DNA of 64,000 nucleotides from Lachnospiraceae bacterium (GTDB lineage Bacteria; Bacillota; Clostridia; Lachnospirales; Lachnospiraceae), in assembly GCA_902363555.1 (NCBI GenBank), contig CABJAM010000006.1, positions 17,854-81,853 on the forward strand, given 5' to 3'. The notes beneath the pieces are model-generated. The model was given only the letters and a program-made list of their open reading frames with translations. It had not been told where the DNA came from and made no database searches. A program made the translations under genes and the position numbers. Each line of letters opens with the position of its first letter. Position 1 is the first letter of the stretch. Of this stretch, positions 52,081-60,813 are shown piece after piece.

Positions 52081-53757
52081 ATGGAAAAACAAAAAATTTT
52101 AATTGTGGACGATTCAGAAATGAACCGTTATCTTTTAATAGACATTTTAAAAGAGCACTATGATGTAGTTGAGGCTGAGAACGGTGTTGAAGCAATTTCT
52201 CTTCTTTCAAAGCAAAGAACAGATTTCTCCCTTCTGCTTCTGGACATTATGATGCCTGAAATGGATGGATTTGAAGTATTAGCCTACATAAAGAAACACC
52301 ACTGGGATGACACCTTCGCTGTTATTATGATTTCTGCTGATGATTCTCCTGCTAATATAAAGCGTGCCTATGACTTGGGGGCTTTTGACTACATTAGCCG
52401 TCCTTTTGATTCGACTATTGTCCGGCGTCGAATTTCTAATACGATGTTTTTATATGCACGCCAGCAACATCTTGAGAAAATTATCATAGAACAATTTCAG
52501 GAGACGGAAAAGAATAATAAACTGATGATCTCAATCCTGGCTCATATCGTGGAGTTCCGTAATGGAGAGAGCGGCTTACATATTCTGCATGTTAATACGA
52601 TTACAAAATATTTGCTGAAGCAGTTGATTCAGCTTACAGATCAATATCTTTTGTCCAAAGCAGATATTTTTTTAATTAGCACCGCTTCTGCGCTTCATGA
52701 TATTGGGAAAATCTCAATTTCAGATTCAATACTGAATAAACCTGGTCGACTGACGGCAGAAGAATTTGAAGTAATAAAAACTCACTCAATAGTTGGTGCC
52801 AATATTCTATTAGACCTGCCCATTGAGCAGCAGGAGGCTCCGCTTGTCAAAGTGGCTGCTGAGATTTGTCGATGGCATCACGAAAGGTATGATGGTAATG
52901 GTTATCCGGATGGATTAAAGGGGGAGGAGATTCCCATAGCTGCCCAGGTGGTTGCCCTAGCCGATGTTTACGATGCCTTGACAAGTGAGCGATGCTATAA
53001 GAAAGCTTATTCACATGAAGAAGCTTTGAAAATGATCTTAGAAGGACAATGTGGTGCATTTAATCCTACTCTTTTACTGTGTCTGCAAGAAATTGCGGAC
53101 ATACTTGAAAGTGAGCTTCTGGATGCCTCCCCGGAACAAGAGACTAAAAATATTCAGGATATAAGAAATAAAATAGACTACGACCGGCTGTTTCCCTATG
53201 AAAAAGACACTTTTCTGTCCCGTAAACAGAGGCATCTGCAATTATTATATATTGATTCCTTAACCGGTATTTACAATCGCCGTTATTACGACGAACATTT
53301 TCAAGGCGCAAATGATATTCAGGCTATGGTGGTAATAGATGTAGATAATTTTAAGCATATCAATGACAATTATGGCCATGATGTTGGCGATATCGTATTG
53401 CAGAGTATTGCACAAACTGTGTTATCCTGCGTACGAAAAACAGATGTCGTTATCCGTTATGGTGGCGATGAATTTGTAATTATCTTTTTTAGTATACCTG
53501 CAGATATATTTGAGAAAAAACTGGAGAGGATCAGGCACTCTGTTGATAGGATGACAATTGATGCTCGTCCCGAACTGCATATGTCTGTAAGCATAGGTGG
53601 AGCATATGGAATTGGAACTACAAAAAAGTTCTTCAAAGCTGCGGACAATATGATGTATCAATCAAAAAAAACTAAAAATCAGGTGACCATATGTTTTCTG
53701 AATAGGAAAGAGGAAGCACAGACAACAAGAAAACTCTCGCAAGGTTATGACGATTAA
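52081..53757 (+). CDS. REC-HD-GYP-GGDEF c-di-GMP response regulator
   Basis: 558 residues. An N-terminal receiver (ILIVDDSEMNRYLLIDILK; phosphoacceptor in LLLLDIMMPEMDG). An HD-GYP phosphodiesterase with ALHDIGK (about 205) and HHERYDGNGYPDGLKGEEIP (about 265-284), then a GGDEF cyclase with an intact RYGGDEF near residue 460. So one protein may both break and make c-di-GMP under control of a kinase. The ATG follows AGGAAAAGG by 10 bases. Its last codons abut IS4 sequence, so the C-terminus may be altered. Confidence 0.93.
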   Translation: MEKQKILIVDDSEMNRYLLIDILKEHYDVVEAENGVEAISLLSKQRTDFSLLLLDIMMPEMDGFEVLAYIKKHHWDDTFAVIMISADDSPANIKRAYDLGAFDYISRPFDSTIVRRRISNTMFLYARQQHLEKIIIEQFQETEKNNKLMISILAHIVEFRNGESGLHILHVNTITKYLLKQLIQLTDQYLLSKADIFLISTASALHDIGKISISDSILNKPGRLTAEEFEVIKTHSIVGANILLDLPIEQQEAPLVKVAAEICRWHHERYDGNGYPDGLKGEEIPIAAQVVALADVYDALTSERCYKKAYSHEEALKMILEGQCGAFNPTLLLCLQEIADILESELLDASPEQETKNIQDIRNKIDYDRLFPYEKDTFLSRKQRHLQLLYIDSLTGIYNRRYYDEHFQGANDIQAMVVIDVDNFKHINDNYGHDVGDIVLQSIAQTVLSCVRKTDVVIRYGGDEFVIIFFSIPADIFEKKLERIRHSVDRMTIDARPELHMSVSIGGAYGIGTTKKFFKAADNMMYQSKKTKNQVTICFLNRKEEAQTTRKLSQGYDD

Positions 53758-53759
53758 GA

Positions 53760-54824
53760 ATCTAGAAGGAAGGTTCGCTGGTCATCGTTTTGACGTTGCT
53801 CCACTGCAAGCAGCATATACCGGGTAAACACGATTGCTACATGAGCAGTCAGTGTATCATAGGATAAGCTGTGACATTCCCCGATCAGATTCAACATCGA
53901 TTTACAGGTTTTGAAAAATACCTCGATCTGCCAACGTTTTCCGTAAATACGAATGATATCTTCTTCGGAAAGGCTGGCATCTGTGCAGAGGAAAGCAAGC
54001 CAATCTTTACGATTCGCTTTATTTCTTACGCAGACTATTTTTTCAGGAACAGGATTCTCTTTTCCAACCATGACATCTACGGAAAGCAGATATTTTGATC
54101 TGCCGCGGCGTTTCTTGTTTTTGGAGTAGATTTCCTTGATGTTAAGCTTTTTCCCGCAATACTCGTATTTGATGCGACTGCTTTTTTTGATCATGGCAAT
54201 AACATCTATTCCTTTTGACTTAATGGCTGTTATCTGTGCAGGATTAGAAAACCATGAATCGAAAAGGATATACTCCGCATTTAACCCGGAGGTAACTGTA
54301 GTATCCAATAATGTCATCATAGCTTCCGGAGCCTTTGTCTGCGCCAGCTTTCGTCTTTTCCCGGCAACAGTCCTTCCGTCAAGCGCTTTTACTGGCCCAA
54401 TAATATTTGTATCCTTAGCAGAAGCCAAAAGACAGCTGTTTACAGGGATCAATGTATTTCCGTCACTCCAGCTTAAAGTAAGCATCCGAAAGCCTTTTTT
54501 AAAGTGCATATCTGTATGGTCGAAGACTTTGGAGCCGGGTTCCGTCTTTTTACAGCTGGTGCGACTGAAAAGACTGTAATCGACAATAAATACATTTTTC
54601 CGCTTTTCATCGGTCAGATCTTTGATATCGTTATTGATGATATCGGCAGCAAGAAGAGAAGTAAAACGGAGCCAGTTGGTTTTAGCAGAGTTCAAAAATC
54701 TATAAAAAGTATTTTTTGAAAATCCTTCTTTAAAAGAATGGGTAAGCTGTTGTATGTACATACTTCTTCCAGTAAAAATATTGCCGAGCTTGTATTTCAA
54801 TAAAGAAATGGAAGGAATAGTCAT
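53760..54824 (-). pseudogene. IS4-family transposase, N-terminal three quarters
   Basis: About 350 residues from MTIPSISLLKYKLGNIF (start near 54824; the open frame begins at 54887). DDE-type features are visible: VFIVDYSLF, ILFDSWFSNPAQI and YGKRWQIEVFFKTCKS (the YREK-like motif). The second Asp expected in VFIVDDS is Tyr here. The frame stops after RTFLLD, where relatives continue into the C-terminal domain; that missing end is found, same strand, at 59610-59792. No terminal inverted repeat could be placed at either side. Confidence 0.8.
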
Positions 54825-54836
54825 GCATACCGACTG

Positions 54837-54965
54837 ATATTCCAATATATAGAAACTTTTTATAATACCGTAAGAATTCATAGTCATTGTGGATATCTTT
54901 CACCTGATGAATATGAGAATCTGTATCGAAAAGATTTGGATGAATTAGAAAAGTTGGCAGGATAA
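54837..54965 (+). pseudogene. C-terminal remnant of an IS3-family transposase
   Basis: The frame from 54837 reads LIFQYIETFYNTVRIHSHCG, then YLSPDEYENLYRKDLDELEK and stops. This is the end of the rve integrase domain of IS3/IS150 transposases (YN-x-x-R-x-H-x-x-x-G-Y-x-SP-x-x-Y-E). Everything upstream is lost at the IS4 fragment. Confidence 0.75.
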
Positions 54966-55064
54966 CATAAAAGATGTTACGAAAAAAGTTCACGTTTAAC
55001 TTGTACTTTTTCTTGACATAGTACCATCGATATAATAGATATTGATGAAATGGAGGTAGACAAT

Positions 55065-58000
55065 TTGATAAAGGTTACACTAACGAATGAAATTTTAAAA
55101 AGGATATCGGAAATTGATGAAAATCGTTTTTCTCTCAGCACGATAGAACTGCCACCTGTTACAAAGAATAGCCTTAGAGAAACCTCCAAGAAAAAAAGTT
55201 CATATGCTTCTAATAAGATTGAGGGGAATCCATTGACTGAAAAACAGGCAAGTGAAGCCATTGACAGTGATCCGCACAAACACTTTTTGAAGCCGGAACA
55301 GGAAGTTCGCAATTACTTTCTGGCCTTAAATCTTCTGGAAGAAAAACTGAAAAAGAAAGAGTTCTTTTCAAAAGAGATAATTCTTGAAGTGCAGGCAATG
55401 GTTGAAAAAGGTGCCGGGAAAGAAAAGATAGGATTAAGAGGTCCTATGCCGCCAGGCGTATTATTTGCAGTATATGATTCTGAAACAGGAGTACCAGAAT
55501 ATATTCCGCCAGAGTATATAGATATTCCGGTGTTACTGGATGAACTTGTTGAATATGTAAATACTACAGATGATCATCCGTTAATCATTGCCGCCGTTGT
55601 CCATTATCAACTGGTTACCATTCATCCTTTTGAAGATGGGAATGGAAGAACTGCCAGACTAATGTCAGGGTATATTCTTGATTATTATGGATACGGTTTT
55701 AATGGAATTGGTTCTCTGGAAGAATATTTTGCCTATGATCCAGATGAGTATTATGCATCGCTGCAAATGGGATTACCTGCATTGTATTATTCAGGAAGAG
55801 AAAATCCTCCTCATCCGGAAATCTGGATCAATTATTTTTTGAAAATGATGGGATTGTATTCTAAAAAGGTATACGAGTTATCGAAAGCGTCGGAGAAAGA
55901 TGAATTAGAAGGAAGTCTGTCTTATTTAAATACAAAAGAAAAAGAATTTTTAGTGTTCTTGTTAAAAAAGCGATTATACGAGTTTACACCAATTGAAGTA
56001 AGTAAGATGATTGTCCACACTTATATACTAACACCAATGAAAAAGATGTGGAAGAATAGAAACAAAAAGAAAAAAGGTATTTCACTGCTCTTTTCCATGG
56101 TACTTATTTTTTGTATTTTAGGCGTTTTTGTTGGTTCTGTTTCAAGGAAAACATCTGCCGAAATGTCAGAGTCAGCAATTCAGAATTTGACAGAAAGTCT
56201 GGACTTGATTAAGTGTACGATTGAGGCAATTTTGAAAAATGAAGCAGAGTTCCAGAAACTCATTGCGCAGGAGATTGCCGATACAGATAATCCACAGGAA
56301 TATGTCCAGAGGTATAAAAAAAATCAAACAATGGTGAAAATGTCATTGATTTTAACAGGTGAGACGGAAGGAGTTTCCAATGTAGGGGATACATTTTCTG
56401 AAAATGAGTTGGAGTTCTCTTTGGGGAAAACTGTGGAGGGAATGGCCATATCCCAATCTTATCTGAATTATATGGGAACATGGGCATATACCATGAAATG
56501 TCCTGTTATTCGGGATGAAAAGGAAATTGCAGTTCTCTATATAGAATATATATATGATTCCATTGACAAATCTCTTCCCAAAGGATTTTATGACCAAAAG
56601 GCGATGTTATATATTATGGACGCCAAAAGCGAGAGATTTGTATTGAAACCGAAAGGGATGGGGGAACGCAGCGCAGGTCATCTGAATCTGGAGGATTTCT
56701 ACAGAGCGAATGATATTCAGACGGAAAACTTGCGGCAGGAAGTTTCTGAGTGTTTGAAAAATGGCAAAGATATTATGTTTTACCATAATGTTCAGGGGGA
56801 GAACGCTCTGAATTATATGTGGGCGGTGAACAGCGGCTCAACTTATCTGGTTGGTTATGTACCGGTCGAAGCGATTCAGAAGGAGGGAAAAACGGTTAAT
56901 CAGAATATTAACACCGTTGTATTCACAATGCTGATTGCTTTTGCTTTATGTTGTATTCTTTTCTATGTAAACAGAAGACAGCAGGATAAAATCAGAAAGG
57001 AAAGAGACGAAGAGAGAGAACTCTATAACAAACAACTTGCAGAAGCGCTGCAGGCAGCGCAGGTTGCGAACAATTCCAAGACAACCTTTCTTTCCAATAT
57101 GTCTCATGATATCCGTACCCCAATGAATGCGGTGCTTGGATACACGACCCTTTTGGCTAAAGATGCAGAGAACCCGGATAAGGTCAGGGAATATACAAAA
57201 AAGATTCTGACATCCGGACGGCATTTGCTCAGTCTGATAAATGATATTTTAGATATTTCCAAGATTGAGAGCGGAAAAGTGGTGCTGAACTTTGGGAGGT
57301 TCGCTTTCACTGATCTGGTATCAACCGTAGAGGATATTGTCCGCCCCATGTCCGAGGAGAAGCATCAGAAGTTTTCTGTCGAGATATCAGGGATTGAGCA
57401 TAAGTATTTCATGGGAGATGATACGAGAGTCAATCAGATCTTGTTCAATCTTCTCTCTAATGCGGTAAAGTATACACCGGAAGGAGGAAATATCTGGCTC
57501 CGTCTGATTGGACTTCCACAGAGAACAGCCCAGTTTGAACATATTCGCATTGAGGTTGAAGATAATGGTTTTGGAATGGCGCCGGCGTTTTTAGAGACTA
57601 TTTTTGATGCATTTACTAGAGCGGAAAACAGCACGACAAATAAGGTTCAGGGAACCGGACTGGGCATGGCGATTACCAAAAATATTGTAGAGCTTATGGG
57701 AGGAACGATTCAGGTTTTCAGTGAGGTAGATAAAGGCAGCCTGTTTCGAATTGAACTGGAATTTCGTATATCGGAAGATCGGGCAGAATCGAAAGAAGAA
57801 TGTCTGACAGATATCAATAATAGTAGTCTGGAAGGGCTGCATTTTCTTGCTGCAGAGGATAATGAAATTAATGCAGAAATATTATCAGAAATACTTGAAA
57901 TGGAAGGGGCGGATTGTGTAATTGTTGAGAACGGCAAGTTGGCTCTGGAACGTTTTAAGAATTCCGCAGCCGGAGAGTTTGATGCAGTTTTAATGGATGT

Positions 58001-58226
58001 GCAGATGCCGGTCATGAATGGGTATGAGGCTACAAGAGCAATCAGGTCCTTAGAGCGCAGGGATGCCAAGACGATTCCGATTATTGCCATGACGGCGAAC
58101 GCATTTGCAGAGGATGAAAAAGACGCTCTGGAAGCAGGAATGAATGTCCATGTGGCAAAACCTATTGATATTGAAGTGTTAAAAAGAGCAATCAAACAAT
58201 GTATAATGGGAGGAAATATGTCATGA
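55065..58226 (+). CDS. Fic domain fused to a hybrid sensor histidine kinase
   Basis: 1053 residues. Residues 1-310 form a class II Fic protein: inhibitory SNKIEG (about 49-54) and the active site HPFEDGNGRTAR (about 187-198). The usual C-terminal winged helix stops after TPIEVSKMI. A bridging stretch, then a membrane helix (about 342-362), an extracytoplasmic sensor region, a second helix near 625, the kinase H-box MSHDIRTPMNAVLGY (His about 682), the ATPase N-box NLLSNAVKYTPEGG and DNGFGM. A receiver with Asp in LMDVQMPVMNG (about 977) ends it. TTG at 55065 is 7 bases after GGAGGT. The kinase alone could start at Met 56038, but without a visible ribosome site. Confidence 0.85.
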   Translation: MIKVTLTNEILKRISEIDENRFSLSTIELPPVTKNSLRETSKKKSSYASNKIEGNPLTEKQASEAIDSDPHKHFLKPEQEVRNYFLALNLLEEKLKKKEFFSKEIILEVQAMVEKGAGKEKIGLRGPMPPGVLFAVYDSETGVPEYIPPEYIDIPVLLDELVEYVNTTDDHPLIIAAVVHYQLVTIHPFEDGNGRTARLMSGYILDYYGYGFNGIGSLEEYFAYDPDEYYASLQMGLPALYYSGRENPPHPEIWINYFLKMMGLYSKKVYELSKASEKDELEGSLSYLNTKEKEFLVFLLKKRLYEFTPIEVSKMIVHTYILTPMKKMWKNRNKKKKGISLLFSMVLIFCILGVFVGSVSRKTSAEMSESAIQNLTESLDLIKCTIEAILKNEAEFQKLIAQEIADTDNPQEYVQRYKKNQTMVKMSLILTGETEGVSNVGDTFSENELEFSLGKTVEGMAISQSYLNYMGTWAYTMKCPVIRDEKEIAVLYIEYIYDSIDKSLPKGFYDQKAMLYIMDAKSERFVLKPKGMGERSAGHLNLEDFYRANDIQTENLRQEVSECLKNGKDIMFYHNVQGENALNYMWAVNSGSTYLVGYVPVEAIQKEGKTVNQNINTVVFTMLIAFALCCILFYVNRRQQDKIRKERDEERELYNKQLAEALQAAQVANNSKTTFLSNMSHDIRTPMNAVLGYTTLLAKDAENPDKVREYTKKILTSGRHLLSLINDILDISKIESGKVVLNFGRFAFTDLVSTVEDIVRPMSEEKHQKFSVEISGIEHKYFMGDDTRVNQILFNLLSNAVKYTPEGGNIWLRLIGLPQRTAQFEHIRIEVEDNGFGMAPAFLETIFDAFTRAENSTTNKVQGTGLGMAITKNIVELMGGTIQVFSEVDKGSLFRIELEFRISEDRAESKEECLTDINNSSLEGLHFLAAEDNEINAEILSEILEMEGADCVIVENGKLALERFKNSAAGEFDAVLMDVQMPVMNGYEATRAIRSLERRDAKTIPIIAMTANAFAEDEKDALEAGMNVHVAKPIDIEVLKRAIKQCIMGGNMS

Positions 58227-59542
58227 GAAAAAACTGGAAACAAAGATTAAAGAGGCAGATTGCAGTTTGCATGGCTGGTTTGTCCGTATTGGGAATAACT
58301 GCATGCGAAAAGCAAGGGGGTACGGACTGTAATCTGATACAATCGGAAAAAGAGGAAACAAGAATCGTAAGATTATATAGCCCAATGGAAAAAACAAGTC
58401 CGGATGCGGAGAATGTTGCGAGGAGTGCATCTGATAAAACCATTGCAATGGCAGAGGAAGCACTGGACATCTACGTGGAATATGTTACATATACCGCAGA
58501 GAATTATCAGGATAAGACATATGATGATGTAGCGATTGACAGAATTCGCAATAACATGGATGATGTGTATTTACTGAATCCGGATGTGATCCAGAAAATG
58601 GCGGAAGAGGGAAAATTGATGGACCTGTCAGAACTTGATAGTGCGAAAAATCTGCGGGAGGTTGTGAAGGCTGCGAATGTTTATGATGGAAAGCTTGTGG
58701 CAATTCCTCAGGAAGTAGTGGCATATGGCCTATTTGTAAATAAAGATATGTTTGATAATTATGGCTTGGAATTGCCTGAAACGCCGGAGGAATTTCTGGA
58801 GTGCTGCAGAGTATTTAAGGAAAACGGAATTGAAACGCCGGTAGGAGCGAATCGCTGGTGGCTGGAGACGTTTGTTTTGGCACAGGCCTATGCAGATTTA
58901 TATAATGGAGGAAATACAGAGGCAGAAGTAGCCGCCTTAAACAGCGGAGAAAGGAAATATAGCGATTATATGCGTCCGGGCTTTGCATTTCTGCAGGAAT
59001 TGATCGACTGTGGATATATTGATGCCGAAAAAGCGCTTGTCAGCGAGGCAATTGAAGGGGAAGGTCCGGATTTCCTTGCCCAGAAAACACCGATTGTTAT
59101 GGCTTATTGGGGCGCCGCAAATTCGGATACTGCTTATGGAGCCCCTGATTTTGAACTGCAGGTTATCGGATTTCCCAGCAGCCGAGGGCAGATGCCCGTT
59201 ATGCCTATGACAGGAATGGCGATCGGAGTGGGTTCGGAACATGCAGAAGATGCAATGCGTGCGTTGGATGTGATGACCTCTGACGAAGCTCTTCAGGTTT
59301 ATACTGAAACAAATAAGGTGATTTCTCCGTCCAAAAATATTAAGGTAGATTGTATACCGGCTTTGAAACCATTGAATGACAGAATAGAAGAGAATGTTTT
59401 TGTCCTTGGTTCTAATGCGGGAATGAAACTGGAACAATGGGGGAATACCTGTCTGATCGTGAGAAAACTGCTTGAAGGTGCAACGGTAGATGAATGCATG
59501 GCAGAGTTTGACAGACTGCAGGAAGAAACTTTAAGTAACTAA
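58223..59542 (+). CDS. Extracellular solute-binding lipoprotein
   Basis: 439 residues. A lipoprotein signal (CMAGLSVLGITAC; lipidated Cys28) is followed by a family 1 binding-protein fold (VAIPQEVVAYGLFVNKDMFD, TYAELYNG-like region, MPVMPMTGMAIGVGSEHAED). The start overlaps the kinase stop (ATGA) with GGGAGG inside the kinase gene, so the two are co-translated. No permease genes are next to it, which favours a sensory partner for the kinase over transport. Confidence 0.88.
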   Translation: MRKNWKQRLKRQIAVCMAGLSVLGITACEKQGGTDCNLIQSEKEETRIVRLYSPMEKTSPDAENVARSASDKTIAMAEEALDIYVEYVTYTAENYQDKTYDDVAIDRIRNNMDDVYLLNPDVIQKMAEEGKLMDLSELDSAKNLREVVKAANVYDGKLVAIPQEVVAYGLFVNKDMFDNYGLELPETPEEFLECCRVFKENGIETPVGANRWWLETFVLAQAYADLYNGGNTEAEVAALNSGERKYSDYMRPGFAFLQELIDCGYIDAEKALVSEAIEGEGPDFLAQKTPIVMAYWGAANSDTAYGAPDFELQVIGFPSSRGQMPVMPMTGMAIGVGSEHAEDAMRALDVMTSDEALQVYTETNKVISPSKNIKVDCIPALKPLNDRIEENVFVLGSNAGMKLEQWGNTCLIVRKLLEGATVDECMAEFDRLQEETLSN

Positions 59543-59609
59543 GACTTCCCATACCCAAAATGGGCTTCGCACCTTGAAAATTCAATATTTCAGCTAACAA
59601 AATAGCAAT

Positions 59610-59792
59610 TTATGCTCTAGCTGCCCGCGAATCAAGTGCATTTTGCAGATATTGCGGCAGTCTGGATATAAAATCAGCAGTAAATGCAGCAAGCTGTTCT
59701 TCGTTCAGTTTTAGAATCTCCTGAAGACTTGCCATCAAAGCATCCATCAGGATACAAAGTGACCGTGTGAAAGTGATGTCTGCCATCACTTC
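59610..59792 (-). pseudogene. C-terminal piece of the IS4 transposase
   Basis: The minus-strand frame reads EVMADITFTRSLCILMDALM to LPQYLQNAL and stops, the end of an IS4-family transposase. It begins exactly where the 53760-54824 fragment stops (Asp | Glu), yet lies 6 kb on the other side and is joined to IS110 sequence. Outside the stop, bases 59546-59609 probably include the IS4 right end. Confidence 0.7.
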
Positions 59793-60491
59793 TAATTCAT
59801 CGATGTGATTTAAGCATTGTCTGAGTTTCACAGTTTGTTCCGTAGAGATAGCGCCATCAACAGCAGCCTGTATTTCTTCTATAGGGGTCTTACATCTGCC
59901 ATCTACGAATGGTGTCACATCAAAAGTTTCCCCAGGGTGTTATAAAATCTGTTCCGTGATGGAATGGGAAGATTTACCAAATATATCAGAGAAGACATCA
60001 TCTAATTTTAAGTTCGATACAGTAAGACAGTTATGAACACGATTCTTCTCGCTGGTGATCATACAGGTGAGTTTGAAACGGTATCTTACCAAATCTCTTA
60101 ATTCACGGATGTCAGCAGGCGGGATAAAGGAGGGCTTTACCATTCCGCACATGTATAAATCACAAATCCATTTGGCATCCTTACGGTCTGTCTTGTTGCC
60201 CTTCTGAGGCTTGGTATATTTGGAGTGGGAAAGAGTAACCCAGATGTTATTCTCCTCCAAGACATTAAAAACAGGGATCCAATGCTTACCGGTATATTCC
60301 ATGCAAACATCATTACAGTGATACTTGGCAAGCCAGTCACACAACTCTTGCAATTCTTTGGTAAAGGAAGAAAAGCGAGCCTGCTTATATTCTGTACGAT
60401 TGTTGGGATCGGTAATACCGATACAGGCAAAGATCCAAGTTTTGTGGATATCAAGTCCATAGCAGTTGTTTTTTAGGATTTTAAACGACAA
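59793..60491 (-). pseudogene. Truncated IS110-family transposase
   Basis: A TTG start at 60491, 8 bases after AGGAGG, opens a DEDD-type IS110 protein: YGLDIHKTWIFACIG, CMEYTGKHWIPVFNVL and KTDRKDAKWICDLYM. It meets an in-frame TAA at 59940, continues in frame (HPGETFDVTPFVDGRCKTPI to NHIDEL) and is then cut by the IS4 piece, so the C-terminal Tnp_20 domain with the catalytic Ser is missing. Non-functional. Confidence 0.85.
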
Positions 60492-60529
60492 TAAAATAAC
60501 CTCCTGAAACATTATAGTTATAAGATTGA

Positions 60530-60700
60530 CAGTGACTGGTCATCCGGCAAAACCGAGTCGACTTTGGAAGAGATAAGTTTACGGGCTACGGGAATGCGCC
60601 AATCATTGATGCCTCAACGGATGACCGACAACATATAAAAATGCGAGGTCGCCGCTATACAGCCCCGCCACTCACCTCCACGTGTTCTGTAGTATGTCAG
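60530..60700 (-). ncRNA. Possible bridge RNA in the IS110 left end
   Basis: Upstream of the transposase start (minus strand), GGTCATCCG (60618-60626 on the plus strand as CGGATGACC) pairs with CGGATGACC at 60538-60546 over 9 bases, enclosing about 70 bases. A 5' hairpin GAGGT...ACCTC lies at about 60650-60680. A 5' stem followed by an internal-loop stem in the non-coding end matches the plan of IS110 bridge RNAs. Assigned by layout only. Confidence 0.45.
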
Positions 60701-60813
60701 TCTTATAAAAGAATTGTATCAGAAGGAAATCAGAATAGGAAATAAAAAAGCGAAAGTTAGCCAAAGTGTTTCATGATGCATTGGTGCCTTTCGCAGAAAG
60801 GCGGATTATAAAT

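Noticed and set aside
55013..55036. TTGACA and TATAAT before the Fic-kinase gene
   Set aside because: Both boxes are perfect but only 12 bases apart, too close for a normal sigma-A promoter; no better pair was found.
60738..60800. GCGAAAG...CTTTCGC before the REC-GGDEF-EAL gene as a c-di-GMP riboswitch
   Set aside because: A stem is possible, but the conserved GEMM core and tetraloop receptor are absent.
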